DNA of 41,622 bases from JBHJGU01 sp050331475 (lineage in GTDB: Bacteria; Pseudomonadota; Alphaproteobacteria; Caulobacterales; Maricaulaceae). Below are positions 23,825 through 31,864 of this stretch, piece after piece. Numbering within the stretch: the stretch's first letter is position 1; every line of letters starts with the position of its first letter. Below the pieces are notes generated by a model. The model worked only from the letters and a program-made list of their open reading frames with translations, was not told the origin of the DNA and did not search any database. Where the stretch lies: assembly GCA_050331475.1 (NCBI GenBank), contig JBHJGU010000120.1:1-41622 (forward strand), read 5' to 3'. The translations under genes were made by a program, and so were the position numbers.

Positions 23825-24207
23825 GGCGAGCGCACCAATGTGCGGGCAATGGCGGCGGCGAGGTGGACGAGCCACGCTCGCGCGCCATGTCCGGGCTTAT
23901 GAGAGACTTGCTCGCGCAACCGCTTTTACGGCTCCTCGCCGTTAATGGCTTGATCGGAGCCCTCGCGGGGATGTGCCTCATCGGTTCGATGGTGGGGCTC
24001 GATGTCGCCGGTTTCCGGACGCTGTTGCGCGCCGATCCCAGCGCGTGGTTTGCCTTTATCGCGCTCAGCATCGGCCTTGTGGGCTTGTTTGCCGGGGCCG
24101 CTATGGCAAGCGCGGTAATGCTGATGCCGCGCCAGGAGCCGACGGAGCGTCCGCCGACAGGGCCACTGGTTCCGGTTCCCATCCGGGTTCGCGGTCGAGG
24201 GCGGTGA
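23821..24207 (+). CDS. Small two-span membrane protein of unknown function
   Basis: A 128-residue protein with two clear hydrophobic segments (LLAVNGLIGALAGMCLIGSMVGL and WFAFIALSIGLVGLFAGAAMASAVMLM), a short polar N-terminus and a Pro/Arg-rich tail. The ATG overlaps the acyl-CoA dehydrogenase stop as ATGA, favouring coupled translation. The first ~22 residues look unlike a conserved N-terminus, so the ATG at 23887 (MSGLMRDLL) is a fair alternative. No motif gives a function. The signal peptidase gene follows after 104 bp on the same strand. Confidence 0.65.
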   Translation: MRRAHQCAGNGGGEVDEPRSRAMSGLMRDLLAQPLLRLLAVNGLIGALAGMCLIGSMVGLDVAGFRTLLRADPSAWFAFIALSIGLVGLFAGAAMASAVMLMPRQEPTERPPTGPLVPVPIRVRGRGR

Positions 24208-24311
24208 CAGGATTTTCACCCGGAACGGTCTCGACATCCGGCCCTGGGACGGTCATGGTCGCGCGCTTTGAGTTTCATTGGTTCGAGCGGCGTTGACCCT
24301 GAGGCGGCGAT

Positions 24312-25091
24312 TTGAAAGCTGGCGTGAAAAAGCACCCGAAAGACATGACGTTACCTGAGCGGGTGCGTTATGAGATCATCGATTGGACCCGGTTTCTAAT
24401 CGGGGCCGGCGCGGTCTACCTGACCTTCACCACCGCGGCGTTTGCGCAGTTTCACATTCCCAGTGAAAGCATGCAGCCGACCCTAGAGGTGGGCGATCGC
24501 GTCATTGTGTCGAAATTCGCCTATGGCTGGAGCCGGCATTCTTTGCCTTTGGGCTTGGGCGACCGTTTGCCCGCGCGCGAGGGTCGGTTTCTTGGCGGCG
24601 GGCCAGAGCGAGGCGATGTGGTCGTGTTCCGCCATCCGGTCCGGCCCGAGCATGTGATCAAACGTGTCGTCGGCCTGCCCGGCGACGTGGTCGAAGTTCG
24701 CCAAGGCCGGGTCTATCTCAATGGCGCGCCCGCGGAGATGGAGCCCTTGGGCGAGGAGGTGCGCCGGGACCGATTCGGCCAGATCACCGATTACGCGCGG
24801 TTTTTCGAGACCCTGCCTGGTGATGATCCCCATTGGGTCTATGACGCCGGCTATGGACGGCATCCGTACGAGAATTTAGCGCCCTATACCGTGCCAGAGG
24901 GGCGGGTGTTTTTGATGGGCGATAACCGAGACAATTCGGTGGACAGCCGCGCTCTCGCGAGCTTAGGGCCGGTTCCGATTGAACGCCTCGTGGGGAAGGC
25001 GCAGATTGTCGTCGCCAGCTTCCATCAATGCTCCACCCGATCCGGCGTCGACTGCCCGGGCTTGTTTGATCGGCTTTGGCGCCCGTTATAG
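24312..25091 (+). CDS. lepB: Signal peptidase I
   Basis: A 259-residue type I leader peptidase that cleaves signal peptides at the outer face of the inner membrane. One N-terminal span (~28-46) is followed by the catalytic Ser53 in PSESMQPT and the general-base Lys117 in HVIKRVVGLPGD. Family blocks MGDNRDNSVDSR and GPVPIERLVGKAQ are near the C-terminus. It is shorter than E. coli LepB (324), as usual in Alphaproteobacteria, and has a single span. The start is taken as TTG 24312 behind GAGGCGG; GTG 24324 or ATG 24345 would also keep the whole membrane segment, so the first ~11 residues are uncertain. Confidence 0.93.
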   Translation: MKAGVKKHPKDMTLPERVRYEIIDWTRFLIGAGAVYLTFTTAAFAQFHIPSESMQPTLEVGDRVIVSKFAYGWSRHSLPLGLGDRLPAREGRFLGGGPERGDVVVFRHPVRPEHVIKRVVGLPGDVVEVRQGRVYLNGAPAEMEPLGEEVRRDRFGQITDYARFFETLPGDDPHWVYDAGYGRHPYENLAPYTVPEGRVFLMGDNRDNSVDSRALASLGPVPIERLVGKAQIVVASFHQCSTRSGVDCPGLFDRLWRPL

Positions 25092-25182
25092 ACCCGCGCT
25101 TAAGCTGGCGGTTTCGCAGGCTAGGCGGCGTCGCGCGATCGGCTTAACCTACGCATAAAGACAACGAGACAGGGAGGCCGTC

Positions 25183-26082
25183 ATGGGCGCTTTGGCCGGC
25201 AAAACCGCATTCATCACCGGCGCGAGCCGCGGCATTGGTTTGGCGATCGCTAAACGCCTAGCCAAGGACGGCGCCAATATCGCCATCGCGGCCAAGACCG
25301 CCGATCCCCATCCCAAACTGCCTGGCACCATCTACACCGCCGCCGAAGAGGTGGAGGCGGCCGGCGGTCAGGCCTTGCCTGTGCTCTGCGACATTCGCCA
25401 TGAAGAAGCCGTGCAGGCGGCGGTTGACCTAACCGTGCAGAGCTTTGGCGGCATTGACATCGTTATAAACAACGCCTCGGCGATTTTTCCCGCCGGCACA
25501 GTGCAAACGCCGATGAAGCGCTGGGATTTGATGCACCAAGTCAACGCGCGCGGGACTTATCTGGTCTGCCAAAAAACCATTCCCCACCTGCTTAAGGCGG
25601 AGAACCCGCACGTCCTGATGATGTCACCGCCATTGGACATGGATGTGAAATGGTTCGCCCCCCATGTCGCCTATAGCTCAGCGAAATTCGGCATGAGTTT
25701 GTGCGTGTTGGGCATGGCGGGGGAATTCCGCGATCGCGGGGTGGCGTTTAATGCGCTTTGGCCGCGCACCGCCATCGCCACCGCGGCGATCGAGAACGTG
25801 CTCGCCGGCAGCGAGGGCATGAAAATGTGCCGGACCCCGGAGATACTGGCCGACGCCGCCTATGCGATCCTGACCAAACCGTCGCGCGACTTTACCGGCC
25901 AATTCGTCATCGACGACACCTTCCTTTACGCCGAAGGTGTGACGGACTTTGACCAATACCGTGTCGATCCAACCCAACACTTGCTCCCCGATTTCTTCGT
26001 TCCAGACGCCTACGCGGTTCCGCCCGGCGTGGAGGTTATGGATATTAATTTGGTTCAAGAAGGCGCGCCCAGCGCGGGTTAA
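25183..26082 (+). CDS. Short-chain dehydrogenase (HSDL2-like)
   Basis: A 299-residue SDR resembling the dehydrogenase part of human HSDL2, without its sterol-carrier domain. The NAD(P) loop TGASRGIG is at 12-19, NNASA at 96-100, the catalytic Ser148, Tyr164 and Lys168 in YSSAK. The AAKTADPHPKLPGTI insert after strand 2 is typical of this subgroup. Substrate unknown; fatty-acid or sterol-related oxidoreductions are proposed for the family. GGGAGG stands seven bases before the ATG. The stop overlaps the tlyA stop on the other strand by four bases, so the two genes are convergent. Confidence 0.9.
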   Translation: MGALAGKTAFITGASRGIGLAIAKRLAKDGANIAIAAKTADPHPKLPGTIYTAAEEVEAAGGQALPVLCDIRHEEAVQAAVDLTVQSFGGIDIVINNASAIFPAGTVQTPMKRWDLMHQVNARGTYLVCQKTIPHLLKAENPHVLMMSPPLDMDVKWFAPHVAYSSAKFGMSLCVLGMAGEFRDRGVAFNALWPRTAIATAAIENVLAGSEGMKMCRTPEILADAAYAILTKPSRDFTGQFVIDDTFLYAEGVTDFDQYRVDPTQHLLPDFFVPDAYAVPPGVEVMDINLVQEGAPSAG

Positions 26083-26816
26083 CGGGCTCGCCCCGCCACC
26101 AGAAACTCCACATTGCCGTCGCCCCCCGCAATGGGGCTCTGCATTGGGCCGGCGCGATGAAGCGCGACCCGGTAGGTGAGCCATTGGGTCACGTGGTCCA
26201 GCGCGCGGATGCGATCGGTGGGGGTTTTGACGACGCCGCGTTTATCGAGCGCCCGGCGGTCAAGCTCGAATTGCGGTTTCACCAGCACGACCACGTCCGC
26301 GCCGCGGCTGAGCAGCGCTAAGGGCGCGTCCAACACTTTGGTCAGGCTGACAAAGCTGAGGTCGGCGACCAGCAGGGACGGTTGTTCATCCACCGCGCCA
26401 GGGCTTAGGGTGCGCGCGTCCACGCCCTCCATAACGCGGACCCGAGGGTCGGCTCTCAAACGCGGGTGAAGCTGATCCCGGCCCACATCGACTGCATAAA
26501 CCCGCCGTGCGCCGTGGGCCAACAGCACGTCCGTGAACCCGCCCGTTGACGCGCCCACGTCCAAACAGGTCCGACCGCTGGGATCGATACCGAAATGATC
26601 GAGCGCGGCTGCGAGCTTGACCCCGCCGCGGCCGACCCAGGGGTGGGGCGGGGTGACGGTGATCGCCGCCTCCGCGGACACCGACTGGCTGGGCTTGGTG
26701 GCGGGCCGGCCGTCCACCCGAACGCCGCCGTAGGCAATAGCCGCCTGGGCCTTGGCGCGGGTCTCGCACAGGCCGCGGGCGACAAGCGCTTGGTCGAGGC
26801 GGGTTTTCGCGGTCAT
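26079..26816 (-). CDS. tlyA: TlyA family rRNA 2'-O-methyltransferase
   Basis: A 245-residue protein with an S4 RNA-binding domain (~5-50: RLDQALVARGLCETR ... AIAYGGVRVDG) and an FtsJ-like SAM domain (motif I LDVGASTGGFTDVLL, 85-99; Lys67 in GGVKL). TlyA enzymes methylate ribose of cytidines in 16S and/or 23S rRNA, as in Mycobacterium, where loss gives capreomycin resistance. Some homologues are annotated as hemolysins, which is probably misleading. In many Alphaproteobacteria tlyA follows dxs; here a plus-strand TPR gene separates the two. Confidence 0.9.
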   Translation of the reverse strand: MTAKTRLDQALVARGLCETRAKAQAAIAYGGVRVDGRPATKPSQSVSAEAAITVTPPHPWVGRGGVKLAAALDHFGIDPSGRTCLDVGASTGGFTDVLLAHGARRVYAVDVGRDQLHPRLRADPRVRVMEGVDARTLSPGAVDEQPSLLVADLSFVSLTKVLDAPLALLSRGADVVVLVKPQFELDRRALDKRGVVKTPTDRIRALDHVTQWLTYRVALHRAGPMQSPIAGGDGNVEFLVAGRAR

Positions 26817-27088
26817 GGAGCCGGCCCTAAAATAGCGGTCTAAGGATGGTTGGACCTGCGAGCAAAGCCCCCAAAAGTCCTATCGAGGGGCAAGACAACC
26901 GCAAAGCCCTTGATCTCCAGCCTTCCCGGGATGGCCCGGTCGATTTCGGGTCGTCCGTTCGATCGCGAGAAGCCGGCGATCTTCACCGCTCTGGCTGCTT
27001 TATCGACTTGCAGAAGATCATTATTGATTGTCAATATGGGCAAGGTGCTATGCGACCGGGAATGCGATTGTTCAAACGGAGACGGCCT

Positions 27089-28018
27089 ATGCGAGCGTCA
27101 ATAGTCGTGGGGATGGCGCTGGCGGTCATTGCTGGCGCACCGGGGCGGGCGAGCGCGCAGTGCGATGACCTCGCGCCCGCCGCTCAAGCGGTTTCGGCCC
27201 TGATCGAGGCGGGCGACACCAAACGGGCGGTGAAGGACGCCGGCGCCATCGTGGAGCAAAACCCTGACTGTATCGACGCCCATTTGGCCCTGATCGACGC
27301 GATCGGGGTTCGGTTCGACGATGTGGGGCCGTTGCGGGCTTTGCCGTTGGCGCGGCGCTATCAAGCTGTGCTCGCCGACGCGCTCGCGCTTGCGCCGGAC
27401 AATGTGGAGGCGCGGACTGCGGAGATCAGGTTCCTCGTCATCGCGCCAGGTGTGGCCGGCGGCGACACCGAGCAGGCCCGCATCCGCACCGCCGAACTCA
27501 CGCGAATCGATCCGCTGGCGGGGGCGCGGATGTCGGTCCAATTGGCGCGCAAGGACGATGACACGGCTGCGCTGATCGCCGCGCTCGCGAGGGTGGTTGA
27601 GCTGGCGCCGGATGACGACACCGCGCGCAATGAGTGGGTGCGCCGGCTGATTTTAGCCGAAGACTATGACGCCGCCTCAGAGGCGCTTGAGGGCTGGCCG
27701 CTGAGCGCCGACACTTCCCCCTGGGCGAAGCTGCAGCACGCCTATTTGTCCGGCGTCTTGCGGGTCCGCGCTGATTTCGAACCCGATGCGGCGGTGACCC
27801 ATTTGCGGCGGTATCTCGACCAATTGCCGGCTTATGGGGGCGAACGCAGCTTACCCAGCCGCGCCAACGGCTTGGCGTTCCTGGGCGCCGCGCTTGAAGC
27901 GCAGGGCCAATTGCAGGCGGCGCTTGAGGCTTACGACGCCGTGCTTAAGGATGAGCCGGACAATACGCGCGCCCAAGAGGGCGCTGAGCGGCTGCGCGCG
28001 GCCAGAGATACGCCCTAG
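27089..28018 (+). CDS. Secreted TPR-repeat protein
   Basis: A 309-residue exported protein. The signal peptide is MRASIVVGMALAVIAGAPGRASA. The rest is helical with TPR-like units, most clearly GLAFLGAALEAQGQLQAALEAYDAVLKDEPDN near the C-terminus (~263-295) and LIEAGDTKRAVKDAGAIVEQNPDC near the N-terminus (~38-62). Middle repeats are more diverged. TPR proteins are scaffolds for protein complexes; no partner can be named. GGAGA ten bases before the ATG at 27089 fits the start; the frame is open further upstream into non-coding-looking DNA. It is inserted, in opposite orientation, between dxs and tlyA. Confidence 0.8.
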   Translation: MRASIVVGMALAVIAGAPGRASAQCDDLAPAAQAVSALIEAGDTKRAVKDAGAIVEQNPDCIDAHLALIDAIGVRFDDVGPLRALPLARRYQAVLADALALAPDNVEARTAEIRFLVIAPGVAGGDTEQARIRTAELTRIDPLAGARMSVQLARKDDDTAALIAALARVVELAPDDDTARNEWVRRLILAEDYDAASEALEGWPLSADTSPWAKLQHAYLSGVLRVRADFEPDAAVTHLRRYLDQLPAYGGERSLPSRANGLAFLGAALEAQGQLQAALEAYDAVLKDEPDNTRAQEGAERLRAARDTP

Positions 28019-28033
28019 CGCCGCGCAACGCGC

Positions 28034-29953
28034 TTACGCCGTCAAATTCCCGCGCACTTCGTCTTCCGAAAGGCCTAAGGCCGTGAGCGCAGTGGCCACA
28101 ATGTCGGGCGCGCAAAGGCCCGCTTGCGCGTACATGGCGTCGGGTTTGTCCTGGTCTTGGAAGATGTCCGGTAAGGTCATAGGCCGGATCTTGAGCCCGG
28201 TGTCGAACCGGCCATCCTTGGCCAAGAACTCCATCACGAAGGCGGAAAACCCGCCGCGCGCGCCTTCTTCGATGGTGACCAGCACCTCGTGCTCTTTCGC
28301 TAAGCGGCGGATGAGGTCCTCATCGAGCGGTTTGGCGAAGCGCGCATCGGCTACGGTCGTGGAATAGCCGCGCGCAGTGATTTCGTCGGCCGCTTTGAGC
28401 GCTTCGCCCAACCGGGCGCCCAGCGACAGAATGGCGACCCGCGAGCCCTCGCGCAGGATGCGGCCCTTGCCGATCTCCAAGGGCTCCAACACGGCGGGGA
28501 TCTCTAAGCCGGTTCCCGCGCCGCGGGGGTAGCGGAACGCCGAGGGACCGTCGTCGATCGCCGCGGCGGTGGCGGTCATGCGCGCCAGCTCCACCTCATC
28601 GGCGGCCGCCATGATCACAAAGCCGGGCAAGCAACCCAGATAGGGCAGGTCGAACGCGCCCGCATGGGTTTGGCCGTCTGCGCCCACTAAGCCCGCCCGG
28701 TCGATCGGAAAGCGCACGGGCAATTTCTGGATCGCCACGTCATGAACAACCTGGTCATAGCCGCGCTGCAGGAAGGTCGAGTAAATCGCGCAGAACGGCT
28801 TGAACCCGTCCGCCGCCAGGCCCGCGGAAAACGTCACCGCATGCTGTTCAGCGATGCCCACGTCCCAAGCGCGATCGGGGAAGGCTTTCATGAACCCGTC
28901 CACACCGGTGCCCGAAGGCATGGCCGCGGTGACCGCGCAGATCTTCGGATCGTCTTGGGCCAACGACACCAGCGCGTTGGAGAACACTTTGGTGTAGCTC
29001 GGAGGTCCGCCTTTGGGCTTTTGCTGCTCGCCGGTGACCACATTGAACTTCGCCACGCCGTGGTATTTGTCCGCCGAATTCTCGGCCGGGTCATAGCCCT
29101 TGCCTTTTTGCGTCACCACGTGCAGCAGAACAGGCCCGTCGGGCATATCGCGCAAGTTTTTCAGGATCGGGACCAAATGATCCATATTGTGCCCGTCAAT
29201 CGGGCCCACATAGTAGAAATTCAGCTCTTCGAATAACGTGCCGCCCGTCGCCATGCCGCGAGCGTATTCTTCGGCCTTGCGCGCTGTTTCTTTGAGCGGG
29301 CGTGGTAAGCGATTGGTGATTTCTTTAGCGACGTTCCGCAGCCCACGATAACCGCGGCTCGACACCAGGCCGGCGAGATAAGCCGACAAAGCGCCCACAG
29401 GCGGGGCGATCGACATGTCATTATCGTTCAAGATGACGATCAGCCGGCTTTTCAAATGCCCTGCGTTGTTCATCGCTTCATAGGCCATGCCCGCGGACAT
29501 GGACCCATCGCCGATCACCGCGACCACATTGTTATCGCGGCCGTCCAAATCGCGACCCACGGCGAAGCCTAAAGCCGCGGAGATCGAGGTCGAGGCGTGG
29601 GCTGCGCCGAACGGGTCGTAAACGCTTTCCGAGCGCTTGGTGAAGCCTGACAGTCCACCGCCCTGGCGCAGCGTGCGGATGCGGTCGCGCCGTTCTGTAA
29701 GGATTTTGTGGGGGTAGCATTGGTGGCCCACATCCCAGATCAGAATGTCATCGGGCGTGTTGAACACATGGTGGAGCGCGGTGGTCAGCTCCACCACGCC
29801 CAGCCCGGCGCCCAGATGACCGCCGGTGACGGAAACCGCGTCGATGACCTCGGCGCGCAGTTCATCGGCGACTTGGCGCAGCTTGTCTTCGGGCAGCGTG
29901 CGCAAATCCGCCGGAGAACGGATCGTGTCGAGCAATGGCGTGTCTAAGGCCAT
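28034..29953 (-). CDS. dxs: 1-deoxy-D-xylulose-5-phosphate synthase
   Basis: A 639-residue thiamine-diphosphate enzyme making DXP from pyruvate and glyceraldehyde 3-phosphate, the entry step of the MEP isoprenoid pathway. His46 lies in SVTGGHLGAGLG, the ThDP-binding motif GDGSMSAGMAYEAMNNAG starts at 148, and the cofactor-activating Glu369 is in GIAEQHAV. Length is typical (E. coli 620). The ribosome site GAGGAG is eight bases before the ATG. It follows the prenyl-synthase-like gene after 39 bp, as in the conserved xseB-ispA-dxs order, and is convergent with the TPR gene (15 bp). Confidence 0.96.
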   Translation of the reverse strand: MALDTPLLDTIRSPADLRTLPEDKLRQVADELRAEVIDAVSVTGGHLGAGLGVVELTTALHHVFNTPDDILIWDVGHQCYPHKILTERRDRIRTLRQGGGLSGFTKRSESVYDPFGAAHASTSISAALGFAVGRDLDGRDNNVVAVIGDGSMSAGMAYEAMNNAGHLKSRLIVILNDNDMSIAPPVGALSAYLAGLVSSRGYRGLRNVAKEITNRLPRPLKETARKAEEYARGMATGGTLFEELNFYYVGPIDGHNMDHLVPILKNLRDMPDGPVLLHVVTQKGKGYDPAENSADKYHGVAKFNVVTGEQQKPKGGPPSYTKVFSNALVSLAQDDPKICAVTAAMPSGTGVDGFMKAFPDRAWDVGIAEQHAVTFSAGLAADGFKPFCAIYSTFLQRGYDQVVHDVAIQKLPVRFPIDRAGLVGADGQTHAGAFDLPYLGCLPGFVIMAAADEVELARMTATAAAIDDGPSAFRYPRGAGTGLEIPAVLEPLEIGKGRILREGSRVAILSLGARLGEALKAADEITARGYSTTVADARFAKPLDEDLIRRLAKEHEVLVTIEEGARGGFSAFVMEFLAKDGRFDTGLKIRPMTLPDIFQDQDKPDAMYAQAGLCAPDIVATALTALGLSEDEVRGNLTA

Positions 29954-29992
29954 GGATGGTCTCCTCTGATGCCGTCCCTCGCGGCCCGACGG

Positions 29993-30838
29993 TCAAAGCC
30001 GCTGAGCTACGACGAAATCTACGGCGTCCGTCAACGTCTGCGCGCGTTCGCCAAAGACGTCCAAATGCGCTTTAGCTTGCCCCGCTAACAATTGGACGCG
30101 ATGCCGCGCCGCGTCCCGCCCTAAAACGGCGACAAACCCGCCCACATCGCCTTCAGGGTTAGAGGTCGCCAGTTCTGCGGAGATTTGATAGGCCAGCCCG
30201 AAATCATGGGCGAAGCCGGCGAGCGCTTGGAAAACGTCCTCCCCGGCGCGGGCCAGCATGGCGCCGGCTTGCGCCGCGAAGGCGATGAGTTCCCCGGTAC
30301 GTAAGCGTTGCATGCGCGTGAGAAGGCCTGCGTCCTGCGAGGTCTCTGTAACCTGATGGGCCATCAGCCGCCCGCCTGCAGCCCCGTGCGCGCCGATTGC
30401 GGCCGCCAGGCGCGCGCTTAACGCGTCGCGGACGCGCGGATCGGCGTGGGTGTCCGGGTGCAGCAAGATCTCAAACGCCAAGGCGCTGAGCGCGGCGCCG
30501 GCGAGGATCAAGGTCGCGTCGTCAAACACGTCGCCGGCAGGCGGGCCGTCCCCGGCCGCCTTTGCGCCCAGGCAGTCGAGTGCGTCCAGCAGGGTGATCT
30601 GAGCATGCACGCATTCCAAAGCGGCGGCGACGCGTAAGAGCGCGCGTTCGTCAACGTCGAACAATCGCCCGCATTCCAAGGCGAAATAGGTGCGCAAACG
30701 CTGCCCGCTCGCCAGCGCCACATACCGCATCGCCGAGGCTAATCGCCCTTCTGGTCCCGTGGCGCGGGGCAACAACGCATCCAAAGCGACGGTCAACCGA
30801 TCGGCGGTTTCTTTGATATGCGCGCTGAGCGTGGCCAC
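29993..30838 (-). CDS. IspA-position prenyl synthase homologue lacking both aspartate-rich motifs
   Basis: A 281-residue protein in the usual ispA slot between xseB and dxs, clearly homologous to farnesyl/geranylgeranyl diphosphate synthases: ALECVHA, ILAGAALSALAFEIL and GLAYQI align with E. coli IspA almost without gaps. The functional residues are gone. The first DDx4D motif reads D85-A86-L-D-C-L-G91, keeping only the first Asp. The second DDxxD reads A221-E222-L-A-T225. The GGKR lysine is Gln46, the KTG lysine is Arg180, and the KST block is RHR. It should not bind the three Mg-diphosphate ions, so chain elongation is unlikely. The frame is intact, so it is not a simple pseudogene. The start is GTG with a poor ribosome site. 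A regulatory or scaffold role is possible. Confidence 0.85.
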   Translation of the reverse strand: MATLSAHIKETADRLTVALDALLPRATGPEGRLASAMRYVALASGQRLRTYFALECGRLFDVDERALLRVAAALECVHAQITLLDALDCLGAKAAGDGPPAGDVFDDATLILAGAALSALAFEILLHPDTHADPRVRDALSARLAAAIGAHGAAGGRLMAHQVTETSQDAGLLTRMQRLRTGELIAFAAQAGAMLARAGEDVFQALAGFAHDFGLAYQISAELATSNPEGDVGGFVAVLGRDAARHRVQLLAGQAKAHLDVFGERAQTLTDAVDFVVAQRL

Positions 30839-30850
30839 ATCCGAGCTCAG

Positions 30851-31099
30851 TCAGTCCAGCGCCACGGGCTGGGTCTCCGCCTCGCCCTGGGCGTTGAGCA
30901 CGATCTGCTCGACCTTCATGCGCGCGGCTTTAAGCTGGGATTCGCAGGCTTGCTTGAGCGCCGCCCCGCGCTCGTAAAGCGCGATCGACTCCTCAAGCGC
31001 CGCGTCGCCCTTCTCCAGCCGTTCGACGATCGTCTCTAACTCCGCCAATGCGGTCTCGAAGTTCAGCGTCTCAACGGCCGGCGCCGCCTCTTCGGTCAT
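30851..31099 (-). CDS. xseB: Exodeoxyribonuclease VII small subunit
   Basis: An 82-residue XseB subunit; several copies bind XseA to form exonuclease VII, which degrades single-stranded DNA from both ends. The core FETALAELETIVERLEKGD and LEESIALYERG is diagnostic. The C-terminal tail (QGEAETQPVALD) is variable. The gene precedes the prenyl-synthase homologue by 12 bp, as in the conserved alphaproteobacterial order. Confidence 0.93.
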   Translation of the reverse strand: MTEEAAPAVETLNFETALAELETIVERLEKGDAALEESIALYERGAALKQACESQLKAARMKVEQIVLNAQGEAETQPVALD

Positions 31100-31150
31100 G
31101 GTTGGTTCCCCTCAATCTGAGACCCACCGTCGAACCCGACCGCCGGGCCG

Positions 31151-31777
31151 TCAAGAGGCGAAGGGGCCGATCGGACCCTCATAGCGGCGAAACCGCCAAT
31201 AGCCGTCCCGGCCGTCCGTCACGCAGCGCCAGCCTTGATTGCGCAAATGCGGGCGCAGCATGCGATTGAACCAGCCGTGGCCGAACGCGACCAACGGGCC
31301 GTGATCCGAAAGCTTGATCAGACGCTTAGCCGCTTGAGCGGCGCGCGCCTCCGCCGCGGTTCGGCTTTCCTGCCCCCCCGAATGACCCAGCCACCAGCTT
31401 AATCGGGAGACCACGCCCCAATTCGGCGGCCTTAATTTGAGAAAATCCGGTAGCGGCGGCGGCGGTAACCGCGCCTCGACCAATAGCGGTTCGATGAGTA
31501 TCGGCCGCCCGCGGGCAAGCGCTTGGGCGGTCTCCAAACTGCGGCGCAAGGGGCTCGAGACCAATGTTTTCGCCCCCGCCACCTCCGCGCGTAGGGCGTC
31601 CGGCGGGGATTGACCCGCCGCTAAGCCGCCTGCGTCATAGGCTGCCCACCAAGCGACATAGGCGCGCGCGGGCATAGGGCGGCGACGGTCTAAGGCGGGG
31701 CGGCCATGCCGAACGAGCGTTAACGCGCGGACGTCGTCACGCGCGACTGACGTTTGAGCGGGGGCGGGGTCATACAC
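31151..31777 (-). CDS. Histidine phosphatase family protein
   Basis: A 208-residue phosphoglycerate-mutase-like phosphatase. The catalytic motif LVRHGRP has Arg23, His24 and Gly25; Arg78 in SSPLRRSLETA, Glu101 and the second His167 in FGHG complete the active site. These phosphatases act on a wide range of phosphate monoesters, so no substrate is assigned. An aromatic, Pro-rich insertion (ARLPPPPLPDFLKLRPPNW) distinguishes it from small SixA-type proteins. The start is a GTG at 31777. It lies 51 bp before xseB on the same strand. Confidence 0.82.
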   Translation of the reverse strand: MYDPAPAQTSVARDDVRALTLVRHGRPALDRRRPMPARAYVAWWAAYDAGGLAAGQSPPDALRAEVAGAKTLVSSPLRRSLETAQALARGRPILIEPLLVEARLPPPPLPDFLKLRPPNWGVVSRLSWWLGHSGGQESRTAAEARAAQAAKRLIKLSDHGPLVAFGHGWFNRMLRPHLRNQGWRCVTDGRDGYWRFRRYEGPIGPFAS

Positions 31778-31864
31778 GGTCGGTCATCTCACGGCGCTCG
31801 TCCCCGGGGCGGCGGAGCCGCGCACGCTCCCAAACCTAAACCGCGCCACTTGGCCGGCCCGCCC

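Noticed and set aside
26079..26816. Reading tlyA as a hemolysin or virulence factor
   Set aside because: The S4 domain plus FtsJ-like methyltransferase domain identifies an rRNA methyltransferase; the hemolysin label is historical.
26840..27043. 67-codon minus-strand frame upstream of the TPR gene
   Set aside because: It lacks a ribosome site and a recognisable family, and lies in a 272-bp gap between tlyA and the TPR gene with mixed codon use. It cannot be excluded but is not supported.
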